A stretch of 64,000 bases of DNA from Nitratidesulfovibrio termitidis HI1 (GCF_000504305.1 NZ_KI632512.1:1734250-1798249); one strand, 5' to 3'. Counted from the first letter of the stretch, positions 35,724 through 44,347 are shown. Made by a program: numbers and translations. Notes: generated from the sequence alone by a model not told the origin.

Positions 35724-36201
35724 GATGATGCCTGCCTTGAATACGGTGAATATGCGATGGATACGGCGCGCGGAATGTCCGCAGCGCCGGGGCAAAGCCG
35801 GAAGTGACCGGCCTGCCTGGATGCGACCGACGCAATGAACGCGACGGTCACCGAAAAAACCATGTCGAGCCAGCGCCCCGGCGGGTCTGCCCGCCTTTCG
35901 TGTCGGCATCTGCCTGGCAGGGCCTGACTGGCCCGATTGCTCTGGCCGATTGCTCTGGCCGATTGTCCGGATGACGGGTCTGGCCTGACAAGGCTGGCGA
36001 GGGGTCTGCAAGACGAAGCTGACAGACTGCCTGCATGCCGGGCACTGCCAGTGCAACGGAGCAACTGGGCGACGGGGCCGACCAGCCTGCCCTGTGCACT
36101 ACACGAGGCCGTCAGCCAGAGCAAACACGAAAGGGGCGGAAGAACGCTACGCGACTTCCGCCCCGGAAATGCAAGCCGTGGACGTGTATGTGCGGCCTGG
36201 C
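35724..36201. other. rpmA-obgE spacer with 13-bp tandem repeat
   Basis: 478 bp. Three CTGGCCGATTGCT-type units lie at about 35931-35968. The rpmA terminator is at 36129-36164. No gene is seen. The spacer must contain the obgE promoter if the terminator is efficient. Confidence 0.5.
36129..36164 (-). terminator. Rho-independent terminator of rplU-rpmA
   Basis: GGGGCGGAAG pairs perfectly with CTTCCGCCCC around a 12-nt loop, with TTTCG following in the minus direction, 38 bp past rpmA. Confidence 0.7.
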
Positions 36202-36471
36202 CTACGCCTGGGCGGGCACCACGTGCACGCGGGTCTGGACCTTCTTCTTGCGGGTGTACTTTTCGTACTTCACGGTGCCCTCGACGGTGGCGAACAGGGT
36301 GTAGTCCCTGCCCATGCCCACGTTGTCGCCGGGGTGCACGCGGGTGCCCAGCTGACGAACCAGAATGTTGCCGGCCAGAACCTGCTCGCCGCCGAAGCGC
36401 TTCACGCCGCGGCGTTGTCCGGCGCTGTCGCGACCGTTGCGAGAGCTGCCGCCTGCTTTTTTATGTGCCAT
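36202..36471 (-). CDS. rpmA: 50S ribosomal protein L27
   Basis: 89 residues. The canonical start [20 protein letters not shown] is followed by [21 protein letters not shown] and [14 protein letters not shown]. The amino-terminal tail reaches the peptidyl-transferase centre in the ribosome. There is no cleavable Firmicutes-type extension. It lies 18 bp after rplU and is cotranscribed with it. Confidence 0.98.
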   Translation of the reverse strand: MAHKKAGGSSRNGRDSAGQRRGVKRFGGEQVLAGNILVRQLGTRVHPGDNVGMGRDYTLFATVEGTVKYEKYTRKKKVQTRVHVVPAQA

Positions 36472-36489
36472 GACGTGTTCTCCTTGGCG

Positions 36490-36798
36490 CTAGGCCTGGA
36501 TGGCCTTGATCTTCAGGGCCGTAAAGTCCTGACGGTGGCCCTGCTTCTTGCGGGAGTCGTTGCGGCGCCACTTCTTGAACACGATGAGCTTTTCGCCGCG
36601 ACCGTGTTCGACCACCTCGGCGGTGACCTTCGCGCCTTCCACATAGGGAGCGCCGACGGAAAACGCGCCGCCGCCCAGCATCAGAACCTTATCGATGACA
36701 ATTTCGCTGCCGGCTTCGGCCTCGAGCTTCTCGACGAAGATCTTGCCGCCTTCTTCGACGCGGAACTGTTTGCCACCCGTTTCAATAATCGCGTACAT
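36490..36798 (-). CDS. rplU: 50S ribosomal protein L21
   Basis: 102 residues. MYAIIETGGKQFRVEEGGKI at the start and the carboxy-terminal FKKWRRNDSRKKQGHRQDFT are diagnostic for L21, which binds 23S rRNA. GGAGGT lies just upstream of the ATG. First gene of the rplU-rpmA unit, with a promoter at 36828-36855. Confidence 0.98.
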   Translation of the reverse strand: MYAIIETGGKQFRVEEGGKIFVEKLEAEAGSEIVIDKVLMLGGGAFSVGAPYVEGAKVTAEVVEHGRGEKLIVFKKWRRNDSRKKQGHRQDFTALKIKAIQA

Positions 36799-36827
36799 TA
36801 GTAACCTCCATGACGAGAGAGGGCTGA

Positions 36828-36855
36828 CTTATCCTCATTCGGGGCAGGAAGTCAA
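36828..36855 (-). promoter_or_regulatory. Sigma70 promoter of rplU-rpmA
   Basis: In the minus direction TTGACT (36850-36855), a 16-bp spacer, then GATAAG (36828-36833). The start would be about 22 nt before the rplU ATG. Confidence 0.55.
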
Positions 36856-37162
36856 CCCCGGATTGCCACCCTGTGCGGCCGCGCCCCGGGAATATTCGTA
36901 AAATTCCGTCCGGGCGGCCACCAGCGGGCCGCATCCGTGCGCGAACGCGGGTCTTTTTTCCGCGCCACGCTCCCCGGCATGCGGGGCCGATGTCGATAGC
37001 ACACGCCCACCCGGCCCGCAAGGTCGGGATTTCCCTCCGCCAGCAACGGTCACCGTGCCGCGCCCGTATTAGATTTTTCCCTTTCGTCAACGATACCGCG
37101 CGTCAGCAACCACTTACAGCCCGGCACGGCCAGCCCCCGTTAAATTTCTAACAGACGCTCCA

Positions 37163-37328
37163 TGGTTCCGGGGATATACCTCTTCTCGAGTGTGTCTCGT
37201 CTCGCGTCCGGGGGGAACCCCGCACCAAGGCCCTCCCCCAAGGCTGTTCCCCCCGGACCACCAAAAAGCGCGAGCACACCGCAAAGCCCCCGGCGGGGCA
37301 ACCAGACGGCACAGCCGTCTTTTTTTTG
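37163..37328 (+). ncRNA. Candidate structured small RNA with intrinsic terminator
   Basis: A long interrupted hairpin: TGGTT/AACCA (37163/37300), CCGGGG/CCCCGG (37168/37288), GTGTG/CACAC (37190/37275), CTCGCG/CGCGAG (37201/37269) and a perfect 12-bp TCCGGGGGGAAC/GTTCCCCCCGGA (37207/37246). Asymmetric internal bubbles lie between the helices. A perfect 7-bp terminator stem with eight Ts follows at once. Overall size and the stem-bubble-stem layout resemble 6S RNA, but I cannot match conserved 6S residues. No clear promoter was found. Confidence 0.4.
37304..37328 (+). terminator. Strong rho-independent terminator
   Basis: AGACGGC-ACA-GCCGTCT followed by a run of eight Ts. No protein gene ends upstream on this strand, so it probably ends the candidate RNA. 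Confidence 0.85.
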
Positions 37329-37613
37329 CCATGTCGGCGCACGCCGTCTTTCTTGTCGTTTCACCCGCCCCGCCTTTCGTGATGCCCGAACGCGAATGCG
37401 CCCGGTTCGCCAGACACGCTGGTAGCCCAGGGCCTCCATCTTGCCCGCACCTCGGCTGCACAGACAGATCCGGGGCGTTCGCCAAGCCCGCGTGGGCCAG
37501 CGCATCTTCTTCCCCCACCAGCCCCCGCCCCGCCCCCTTCCCTTCCCGCCCCGTCCCGGCTACCATGCCGCACTGCCGTGCCCTGCACGGCACCATCCTT
37601 CAAAGAGGTCGGC

Positions 37614-38492
37614 ATGAAAGGCATCATTCTCGCCGGGGGTTCCGGCACGCGGCTCTATCCCATCACCATGGGCGTCTCCAAGCAGCTCATGCCGGTGTAC
37701 GACAAGCCCATGATCTACTATCCGCTGTCGGTGCTGATGCTGGCGGGCATCCGCGAGATATGCATCATCACCACCCCGGCGGACCAGCCGCGCTTTCGCG
37801 AACTGCTGGGCGACGGCGCCCAACTGGGCCTTTCGTTCACCTACATCGAGCAGCCCCGGCCCGAAGGGCTGGCCCAGGCCTTTCTGCTGGCACGCGACTT
37901 TCTGGCCGGGGAACCCAGCTGCCTGATCCTTGGCGACAACCTGTTCTACGGCGACCGGCTGCCATCATTGCTGCGGCAGTGCGCCAGGCTGGAGCACGGC
38001 GGCGTGGTGTTCGGCTACAAGGTGCGCGACCCGGAACGCTACGGCGTGGTGGAGTTCGACACGGCGTGCAAGGTCATCAGCATCGAGGAAAAGCCCGCCG
38101 AGCCCAGGTCGCGCTTTGCCGTCACCGGCCTCTACTTCTATGACGGACGCGCGCCGGAACTGGCCGCGCAACTCGCCCCCTCGCCGCGCGGCGAACTGGA
38201 AATCACCGATCTGAACAACCTGTACCTGCGCGAAGGCAGCCTGTCGGTGGAATTTCTGGGGCGCGGCGTGGCCTGGCTGGATACCGGCACCTTCGAATCG
38301 CTGCATCAGGCGGCCTCGTTCGTGCGGGCCGTGCAGGACCGGCAGGGGCTGAAGATCGCCTGCATAGAAGAAATCGCCTGGCGCAAGGGCTACATCGACG
38401 ACGCCGCCCTGCGCACGCTGGCCGCCCCCATGCTGAAGAACGACTATGGCCGCTACCTGATGGACATCATGGAAGACCGCCTGCGGGTGTGA
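37614..38492 (+). CDS. rfbA: Glucose-1-phosphate thymidylyltransferase
   Basis: 292 residues, the normal RmlA length. It makes dTDP-glucose from dTTP and glucose-1-phosphate, the first step of dTDP-rhamnose synthesis. Motifs: [18 protein letters not shown] (nucleotide-binding), [48 protein letters not shown] and [20 protein letters not shown] precedes the ATG at 37614. The other rml genes (rfbB, C, D) are not adjacent, so it is an isolated copy here. Confidence 0.96.
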   Translation: MKGIILAGGSGTRLYPITMGVSKQLMPVYDKPMIYYPLSVLMLAGIREICIITTPADQPRFRELLGDGAQLGLSFTYIEQPRPEGLAQAFLLARDFLAGEPSCLILGDNLFYGDRLPSLLRQCARLEHGGVVFGYKVRDPERYGVVEFDTACKVISIEEKPAEPRSRFAVTGLYFYDGRAPELAAQLAPSPRGELEITDLNNLYLREGSLSVEFLGRGVAWLDTGTFESLHQAASFVRAVQDRQGLKIACIEEIAWRKGYIDDAALRTLAAPMLKNDYGRYLMDIMEDRLRV

Positions 38493-38573
38493 CGGCGTGT
38501 GCCCGTTGGGGTGACATCGAACAGGCGACAACGGCCCGGCAACAGCGGCCCAGCGAAAACCGACCGCAGTGCA

Positions 38574-38601
38574 CAAAAGGGCCGCCCTTGCGGACGGCCC
38601 T
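38574..38601 (-). terminator. Terminator of the 46-residue membrane protein gene
   Basis: AGGGCCG and CGGCCCT stem followed by TTTTGTGC in the minus direction, about 110 bp past the stop. It also lies 82 bp past rfbA on the other strand, without a T-tract in that direction. Confidence 0.6.
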
Positions 38602-38710
38602 GCGAAAACTGGCGATGCGCGCGCGGCGCACCATGAAACCTGCGCCACCCCGGCGGGGATAGCGCACGGCGCTGAAGAAACCCGGCGGGCAAGCCCGCTC
38701 CCGGTTCCTT

Positions 38711-38851
38711 CTAATGATGCATGTGGTCGCCCTTGCCGATACGGTAGAAGGCGGTAGCCACGATGACGCAGAAGTAGATGGCGATCAGGCTGACGCCCAG
38801 GAAGCCCTGCGGGCTCGAGTGCATCGCGTTGTGAATCAGTTCGCTCAGCAT
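38711..38851 (-). CDS. 46-residue single-pass membrane protein
   Basis: MLSELIHNAMHSSPQGFLGV opens it, then one transmembrane helix (about 17-36) and a basic, His-rich end (YRIGKGDHMHH). AAGGAG lies eight bases before the ATG, and a terminator follows, which is good evidence for a real small gene despite its size. Family unknown. The layout (short amphipathic start, one helix, short basic tail) resembles accessory subunits of respiratory complexes, but that is only inference. It is divergent from rlmD. Confidence 0.7.
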   Translation of the reverse strand: MLSELIHNAMHSSPQGFLGVSLIAIYFCVIVATAFYRIGKGDHMHH

Positions 38852-39258
38852 GTCCGAACTCCTTGTGCGGCACGGCAGCGGCACGCGGCCGTGCAAGACG
38901 ACCGCCCCGCACCGGGCGGGGATTGACGTGAACACTCCAGGTCCGCAGATTACTTGCCGCTTTTCCGGCAAATGTCAAGCGCGTCGTGAATTCCCGCACA
39001 AGGAACGTACGCCGCAAGCCCCACGCGCACTTGCCTCCCGCGTCGTCCCGCTGTACATGGCCCGGCCCTGCCCCCGGCAGGAATGATACCGGGCACCAGC
39101 AGATCCGACCGGAGTATCCCCCCGGCGAACACCGGCCCGCACATTCCGTTCATTCCACCCATCCCGGATGCCGTGCATCGCCGGGCGGGCCAAAACAACC
39201 CTGCACGCACGGGCGGCCACCCTGACCGCCACATCCCCAACATATCCATGGAGACACC
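38852..39258. other. Divergent promoter region, no further feature seen
   Basis: 407 bp between the 46-residue membrane protein and rlmD. I found no clear promoter hexamers or palindromes. Confidence 0.35.
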
Positions 39259-40692
39259 ATGTCCGATACCACTCCCCGCCCCGGCGACCTTCTGGAACTG
39301 ACCGTGGAAGGCCTTGCCGCTGGCGGCCGCGCCGTGTGCCGCCACGAAGGCCGCGTCGTGTTCGTGGCGGGCGGCCTGCCCGGCCAGCGCGTGCGCGCCA
39401 AGCTGACAACGGTTAAGCGCCGCTTTGCCGAGGCCACGCTGGACGCCGTGCTGGAACCCTCGCCCGTGCAGTGTGCCCCGTTCTGCGCCCACTTCGGCGA
39501 GTGCGGCGGCTGCGCCTGGCAGGATCTGCCCTACACCGAGCAACTGCGCTGGAAGGAGCGCTTCGTGGTTGACGCGCTGGGGCGCATCGGCGGCCTGCGC
39601 GACGCCAACGTGCTGCCCATCCTGGCCTCCCCCGCCGAGCGCGGCTTTCGCAACAAGATGGAATTCGCCTTCAGCCAGGACCGCGACGGCCAGTTGCATC
39701 TGGGCCTGCGCCGCCGCGCCTCGCGCGCGGTGGTGGACATAACGGAGTGCCACCTGCAAACGCCGCTTACGGTGCGCATCGTCGAGGCTGTGCGCGACCT
39801 TGCGCGCGAAAGCGGTCTGCCGGGCTGGGACGACCGCAGACAGGACGGCTTCTGGCGCTTTCTGGTGGTGCGTGAACCGGAACTTGGCCGCGATGCCGGT
39901 ACCGCCGCCCCGGCGGAAGGCGAAAGCCCGCAGGGCCGCCAGTGCATGATCCAGTGCATCACCGGGCGGCACCCCGGCGCGGCGCAGGCCGTGTCCCGCC
40001 TGGCCGAGGCGCTGCGCGCCCGCTTCCCCGAGGTGACCGGCGTGGTGCATTCGCTGCGCCTGGACCCGGAGCAGATCGCCTACGGCGAACGGGTGCTGGC
40101 CGTGGACGGCGAAGCCGTGCTGACCGAACGCCTGGGCGGCAACGACCTGCTGCTGGGCCCCGACTCGTTCTTCCAGACCAACACCGCCGCGGCGGGCCTG
40201 CTGTACGACGAGGCACGCCGCATGGCCGCCGCCGGGCCGGACGACACGGTGTGGGATCTGTACTCCGGCGTGGGGGCCATCGCCCTGCACCTGGCCCGCA
40301 CTGCCGGGGCGGTGCGCGGCTTCGAGATCACGCCCGAGGCGGTCAACGACGCCCGCGCCAATGCCTCGCGCAACAACATCCTGAACTGTTCCTTCGTCTC
40401 CGGCGACGTGCGCGCCAGCCTGCGCCGCGAACGGCCCGGCGAGGGTGTGTCGCCGCGCGTCGTGGTCATGGACCCGCCCCGCGCGGGCCTGCACGAGGAT
40501 GTGGTGGAAGCCGTGGCCGCCCACCAGCCCGAGCGCATCGTGTACGTTTCGTGCAATCCGGCCACCATGGCTCGCGACGTGGCGCTGTTCACGGCGCGCG
40601 GATATGCGCTGCAAGAGGCGCGTCCGGTCGACCTGTTCCCCCATTCGCCCCACGTGGAATGCGTGGCCCTGCTGACCCGCACAGGGGAGTAG
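39259..40692 (+). CDS. rlmD: RlmD/RumA-type 23S rRNA (uracil-5-)-methyltransferase
   Basis: 477 residues. It opens with a TRAM domain (about 8-66). A [4Fe-4S] set follows: Cys about 76, 82 and 85 (CAHFGECGGC) plus Cys in DITECHL. The SAM domain has WDLYSGVGAIALHLA, DPPRAGLHEDV and the catalytic Cys in VSCNPATMARD. These enzymes form m5U in 23S rRNA or tRNA; RlmD, RlmCD and TrmA-like enzymes are hard to separate by sequence alone. GGAG precedes the ATG at 39259. A strong hairpin after the stop separates it from the convergent cytochrome. Confidence 0.9.
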   Translation: MSDTTPRPGDLLELTVEGLAAGGRAVCRHEGRVVFVAGGLPGQRVRAKLTTVKRRFAEATLDAVLEPSPVQCAPFCAHFGECGGCAWQDLPYTEQLRWKERFVVDALGRIGGLRDANVLPILASPAERGFRNKMEFAFSQDRDGQLHLGLRRRASRAVVDITECHLQTPLTVRIVEAVRDLARESGLPGWDDRRQDGFWRFLVVREPELGRDAGTAAPAEGESPQGRQCMIQCITGRHPGAAQAVSRLAEALRARFPEVTGVVHSLRLDPEQIAYGERVLAVDGEAVLTERLGGNDLLLGPDSFFQTNTAAAGLLYDEARRMAAAGPDDTVWDLYSGVGAIALHLARTAGAVRGFEITPEAVNDARANASRNNILNCSFVSGDVRASLRRERPGEGVSPRVVVMDPPRAGLHEDVVEAVAAHQPERIVYVSCNPATMARDVALFTARGYALQEARPVDLFPHSPHVECVALLTRTGE

Positions 40693-40803
40693 CTCGTCAG
40701 GGCACGGGGCGCAGTGCCGGGAAAGCTCGGGCATGTGCCCCAGCGGCAACACCGGAACGGCGCGAACTGCCCCCGCAGAAAAAACCACCCCCGCAGGAAA
40801 ACG

Positions 40804-40839
40804 ACGCCCGCCGCATGGTCAGCACCATGCGGCGGGCGT
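40804..40839. terminator. Bidirectional hairpin between rlmD and cytochrome gene
   Basis: A perfect 16-bp stem ACGCCCGCCGCATGGT with a 4-nt loop. The minus side is followed by CGTCGTTTTCC, the plus side by TGTCGTTTG. It sits between two convergent genes. Confidence 0.7.
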
Positions 40840-40867
40840 TGTCGTTTGCTGCACCTGCGCAGAAAGC

Positions 40868-41527
40868 CTAGTGCGCGCCGCCGTGCAGCAACGGCTTGAA
40901 GTTGAAGCTGCGCACCCGCTGCTCGTTGTGGCAGACCACGCAGCCTTCCATGGTGGGCTTGTCGATGAGCGAAACGTCGCCCCCAGATTCCACGTGGGCG
41001 GAACCGGGACCGTGGCAGACCTCGCACCCCGCGTCGGCCAGGTGGGGGGTGGCCTCGAAGCTGACGAACCCGCCCGGCTTGCCGTAGCCGGTGGTGTGGC
41101 AGGCGTAGCAGCCCTGCACTTCTTCCTTGCTCAGCTTGGAGGCCATGACCTTCACGCTGTGGGCGGAGTTGGATTTCTTGGCGTACTTGCGAAAGGTGGC
41201 GTGCTGGTCGGCATGGCAGGGGGCGCAGGCGTCGGTGCCCACGTAGCTGCGCGCTTCGGCGGCCAACGCCGTGGAGGTCAGCCGACCGGCAATGGGCAAT
41301 GCCAGCAGCACGGCCAGCAAGACCGCCGTCAGGACCGCCGTCAGAATCGCCGTCAGGGGCCCGGACGGAATCAGGGACGGACTTCTGGACAAGACCGGGA
41401 ACGGGGACCGGGGCCGGACTGCAGCCAGTGCAGCCAGTGCGGCCAGTGTGACCGAGATGAAAGGACGGGCTGAAGGCAGGCTGGAATTCGGACGGCGGCA
41501 CACAACGGCAGGCACGGTCAGGCGCAT
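40868..41527 (-). CDS. Tetrahaem c-type cytochrome (cytochrome c554-like)
   Basis: 219 residues with four CxxCH sites in order: CAPCH, CYACH, CEVCH and CVVCH, plus conserved single His residues (HSVKVM, HVESGG). This matches small multihaem electron-transfer proteins of the cytochrome c554 type, exported by Sec and matured in the periplasm. The start at 41527 follows GGGGGGATG. The amino terminus is odd: two hydrophobic stretches (LAALAALAAV and ILTAVLTAVLLAVLLALP) before a plausible cleavage site at ALAAEARS, each encoded by tandem DNA repeats (9 and 12 bp). The first may be a late expansion. Partner proteins are not encoded nearby. Confidence 0.9.
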   Translation of the reverse strand: MRLTVPAVVCRRPNSSLPSARPFISVTLAALAALAAVRPRSPFPVLSRSPSLIPSGPLTAILTAVLTAVLLAVLLALPIAGRLTSTALAAEARSYVGTDACAPCHADQHATFRKYAKKSNSAHSVKVMASKLSKEEVQGCYACHTTGYGKPGGFVSFEATPHLADAGCEVCHGPGSAHVESGGDVSLIDKPTMEGCVVCHNEQRVRSFNFKPLLHGGAH

Positions 41528-41761
41528 GGCATCCCCCCAATGGCAGGTCCGGCGGGTTGACGTAGTGTCGGGCACGACGCGCATGGCGCGCCGTGGCGCA
41601 TTGGTACCGCGTTACAATCGAACAGTCCAGCCTTCATGAATATTTTCGCACGCCTTCGGGGCACACTCCTTCGGGCGGCACGCCTTCCGGGTGCACGATT
41701 CTGGCCGTGGCCCGCACACAGACGCTTGCGCCCCCCTTGCTCATCGTGCGCTATGCGGGCG

Positions 41762-42223
41762 CTATGCGTGGCGCGAGGCGGTCATCCTGTCCGGCACCAG
41801 CCGGAAAAACGCCGTGCGGCCCACGGCTTCCTCATTGACCGGGGCATCCGGGGCCTGCACGGCGGTCAGCAGGGCACGCACCGCCACAGACACGTCGGCG
41901 GGGTCGTGCAACTCTTCGGGCCGCCCCCAGGCAAGCACGCTCAGGAAGCGCATGGAGAACTTGCACCCCGTGCCGTCCGCCGGCCTGACCACCTCCGCAT
42001 AGGGCACGAACGAACAGCAGACCGTTCCGCCGCTCCGCAGCAGTTCCACCTTGTGGCCCTTGCGCGATGAATGGAAATAGATGGCCCCGTCCGCCACCCC
42101 GAACGACAACGGCACGGCATACGGTTCTGCGCCGTCGCACAGCGCCATGGTCATCCACGGGCTGGCGGCCACGCCCGCCCATATTTCCGCAGTGTCGGTC
42201 ACTTCCCTGTCCTTGTGGCGCAT
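41762..42223 (-). CDS. Pyridoxamine 5'-phosphate oxidase-fold flavoprotein (NimA-like)
   Basis: 153 residues with the split-barrel FMN-binding pattern of the PNPOx-like/NimA group: MTMALCDGAEPYAVPLSFGV, then IYFHSSRKGHKVELLRSG, and CCSFVPYAEV near the middle. The family includes nitroimidazole reductases and haem- or F420-related proteins; here substrate is unknown. GGGGG lies just before the ATG at 42223. It is monocistronic, divergent from the atp operon, and its upstream region overlaps the spacer containing the atp promoter. Confidence 0.85.
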   Translation of the reverse strand: MRHKDREVTDTAEIWAGVAASPWMTMALCDGAEPYAVPLSFGVADGAIYFHSSRKGHKVELLRSGGTVCCSFVPYAEVVRPADGTGCKFSMRFLSVLAWGRPEELHDPADVSVAVRALLTAVQAPDAPVNEEAVGRTAFFRLVPDRMTASRHA

Positions 42224-42377
42224 GGTACCCCCGGTAGGGCGCGACTTGATCAGGTTCTGATCTGGTCCTGATCTGGTTCTGAGCAGGACCGCCGCGCGCA
42301 GTTGAATTGTTCAGGCAATCAGCAAACATGTCCGGCACTTCGGTGGGGAATTTTTTCACGAACTCCGCCCCGTCGCG

Positions 42378-42406
42378 TTGACGCCCACCGTCGGCTGTGG
42401 TAGACA
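42378..42406 (+). promoter_or_regulatory. Sigma70 promoter of the Fo operon
   Basis: TTGACG at 42378-42383, a 17-bp spacer, then TAGACA at 42401-42406. The predicted start is near 42413, about 78 nt before the first gene. Confidence 0.6.
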
Positions 42407-42415
42407 CGACCCGAC

Positions 42416-42433
42416 TTGTGAACGTTTGCACGA
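42416..42433. promoter_or_regulatory. Rex operator candidate at the Fo promoter
   Basis: TTGTGAA-CGTT-TGCACGA matches TTGTGAA-N4-TTCACAA at 12 of 14 defined positions. It lies just after the predicted start, where a repressor would block transcription. The rex gene lies just downstream of the operon. Confidence 0.6.
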
Positions 42434-42490
42434 AGTGCCCCCGGCAACCGCTCTTTTCCGAATGGGCGCGAAAGCCACGGGACGGTGCCT

Positions 42491-42766
42491 ATGTTCTTCA
42501 ATAATTGGTTCAAAATCAACGACAAGAAATACCTCGACGCCATTTCCACCGCCGGGGTCATCGGGCTGCACATGGTGTCGGCCACGGTGGTCGGCCTGGC
42601 AATGGGCTGGTACCTTGATCGTTGGTTGGGAACGAAGCCGTGGCTCACCGGGGTGTTCCTGATTCTCGGCATTGTCGCCGGGTTCAAGAACGTCTGGCTT
42701 GACTCGCGGAGGCTGCTCAAGGCCCAGGACAAGGAAGATGCTGAAAGGTTTGGCCCGAAAGACTGA
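42491..42766 (+). CDS. atpZ: AtpZ/AtpQ-type F1Fo accessory protein
   Basis: 91 residues with two transmembrane helices (about 18-40 and 50-70) separated by WYLDRWLGTKPW and ending in a charged tail. It matches the short ATPase_gene1/AtpZ family, which often precedes atpI and has been linked to assembly or Mg2+/Ca2+ supply for ATP synthase. GGGAC precedes the ATG at 42491; an in-frame GTG at 42485 is possible. It overlaps the next gene by 29 bp and is the first gene of the Fo operon. Confidence 0.85.
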   Translation: MFFNNWFKINDKKYLDAISTAGVIGLHMVSATVVGLAMGWYLDRWLGTKPWLTGVFLILGIVAGFKNVWLDSRRLLKAQDKEDAERFGPKD

Positions 42767-43172
42767 TGAATGGCTGTGGCGCAAGGGGTTCCGCTCGTCG
42801 GAAATCCGCCTGCTGCTGCGCTGCCAGATTCTGGTTTCGGGGGCGTCCTTGCTTGTCGGGGTTGCGTGCGCGCCTCTCTGGGACTGGGGGTTGTGGTTCG
42901 GCGTGGGGGCCGCGCTATCGACCTTCAATTTCTACGCCTTGGCCAAGTTCGTGCAGGGCATCGTTTTCATGCCGTACACGCGCGCCATGGCGGCCGGGCT
43001 CATGTTCAGATTCTACGGTCGGCTGCTGCTCACCGGTCTGGTCCTTTTCGGCCTGATCGTTTGGCTAAAGGTCTCTGTCTCCGCGCTGCTGGCGGGGCTG
43101 TCCACGTGCGTTCTCAGTATCGCCGCGTGGGGAATAGCCAGGGGCGCAGGACAAAAAGTGAAGGAGGCGTAG
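42738..43172 (+). CDS. atpI: ATP synthase subunit I
   Basis: 144 residues, four hydrophobic helices, with IRLLLRCQILVSGASLLVGV and FGVGAALSTFNFYALAKFV typical of the ATP-synt_I family, a chaperone-like protein for c-ring assembly. AAGGAAG immediately precedes the ATG at 42738, inside the end of atpZ, which suggests coupling. atpB begins four bases after its stop. Confidence 0.85.
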   Translation: MLKGLARKTDEWLWRKGFRSSEIRLLLRCQILVSGASLLVGVACAPLWDWGLWFGVGAALSTFNFYALAKFVQGIVFMPYTRAMAAGLMFRFYGRLLLTGLVLFGLIVWLKVSVSALLAGLSTCVLSIAAWGIARGAGQKVKEA

Positions 43173-43175
43173 GGA

Positions 43176-43877
43176 ATGGCTGGTGGATTGCCGCATCCGG
43201 TACTCTGGTCCACGCTGTTGCATGTGGATCAGGTCACCATCGGTGGAGCGACCGTCGAATTCAAGCATGTCTTCTACACGTGGTGTGCCATGGCCGTCCT
43301 GTTCAGCCTGGGCCTTGTGGTCCGCGGCGGGCTGAAACTGGTGCCCGGCGGCATACAGAACGTTTTCGAGGTGGTCATCGGGGGTCTTGAAGACTTCGTG
43401 GTGACCAACATCGGCGAGGATGGACGCAAGGTGTTTCCGCTGCTTGGCGGCATCTTCCTGTTCATTCTCTTCCAGAACCTGCTGGGGCTGGTCCCCGGCT
43501 GCGATGCGCCCACGGCCAACGTGAACACCAACGCGGCCATGGCCGTCTTCGTGTTCCTGTACTACAACTACCAGGGCATCAAGCGCTGGGGGCCGGGCTA
43601 CATCAAGCATTTCATGGGTCCCATGTGGTGGCTCACGCCGCTGATGCTGCCGCTGGAACTCATCTCGCACACCGCGCGCCCGCTTTCGCTGACGCTGCGT
43701 CTGTTCGGGAACATCCGCGGTGAAGAAATCGTCATGGTGCTGTTCTTCCTGATGGCTCCCATCGTTGGCACCATTCCGGTGTACTTCCTGTTCCTGCTGG
43801 GCAAGGTCCTTCAGTCGTTCATCTTCTTCATGCTGACGATGATCTACCTGAAGGGCGCTTTCGAACACGCCCACTAG
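43176..43877 (+). CDS. atpB: F1Fo ATP synthase subunit a
   Basis: 233 residues, five to six membrane helices. The essential Arg of helix 4/5 is in [16 protein letters not shown], and the last helix ends [20 protein letters not shown], both diagnostic. The early half has [20 protein letters not shown]. Subunit a forms the ion half-channels facing the c-ring. It is cotranscribed with atpZ and atpI; the F1 and b-subunit genes are not in this window, so the operon is split as in other Desulfovibrio. Confidence 0.97.
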   Translation: MAGGLPHPVLWSTLLHVDQVTIGGATVEFKHVFYTWCAMAVLFSLGLVVRGGLKLVPGGIQNVFEVVIGGLEDFVVTNIGEDGRKVFPLLGGIFLFILFQNLLGLVPGCDAPTANVNTNAAMAVFVFLYYNYQGIKRWGPGYIKHFMGPMWWLTPLMLPLELISHTARPLSLTLRLFGNIRGEEIVMVLFFLMAPIVGTIPVYFLFLLGKVLQSFIFFMLTMIYLKGAFEHAH

Positions 43878-44017
43878 GGTCGGGCCTCATGGAGTCGCCG
43901 TCCGCGAAAAGCCGGAAAAAGACGGTTTTGCAGCAGGCGGATCAATGAGGGCTGAGCCTTAATCTCGAAGGGAATGGTCAACCGACCAAAACAACCATAC
44001 GCAAAGAGGAGTTTGTC

Positions 44018-44347
44018 ATGCGCAAGTTTCTGATGATCGCCCTGAACACCGTGGCCCTGATGTCCTTTGCCGCCCTTGCCTTCGCCGCCGATGGCAAGAT
44101 GGACGCTGGCGCGCTTGGCCTGACCTGCCTCGCCGCCGCCATCGGCATGGCCATCGCCGCCGCCGGTTGCGGCCTCGGCCAGGGCATGGGCCTCAAGGCT
44201 GCCTGCGAAGGCACCGCGCGCAACCCCGAAGCGGGCGGCAAGATCATGGTTACCCTGATCCTGGGCCTGGCCTTCATCGAATCCCTCGCCATCTACGCCC
44301 TCGTGGTGAACCTGATCCTGCTCGTCGCCAACCCCTTCGTGGGCTAG
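44018..44347 (+). CDS. atpE: F1Fo ATP synthase subunit c with amino-terminal leader
   Basis: 109 residues. The first 23 look like a cleavable leader ([20 protein letters not shown], then AFA before ADGK). The two-helix c-subunit follows, with the polar loop ARNPEAGG. Ion-binding residues are Gln 55 (GLGQG), Glu 88 and Ser 89 (FIESL) and Tyr 93. Subtracting 23 gives Gln32, Glu65, Ser66 and Tyr70, the positions of the Na+ site described for the Ilyobacter c-ring. AGAGGAG precedes the ATG. A 140-bp gap after atpB and a strong terminator after the stop frame it. Confidence 0.95.
   Translation: MRKFLMIALNTVALMSFAALAFAADGKMDAGALGLTCLAAAIGMAIAAAGCGLGQGMGLKAACEGTARNPEAGGKIMVTLILGLAFIESLAIYALVVNLILLVANPFVG

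Larger units (their letters stand above)
36799..37613. other. rplU-rfbA divergent spacer
   Basis: 815 bp. It contains the rplU promoter (36828-36855), a candidate structured RNA (37163-37328) and its terminator. ORFs here on either strand have shadow-like composition. Confidence 0.5.

Noticed and set aside
37114-37596. 160-residue ORF opposite the candidate structured RNA
   Set aside because: It runs through the long hairpin and terminator and has Gly/Arg/Ala shadow composition.
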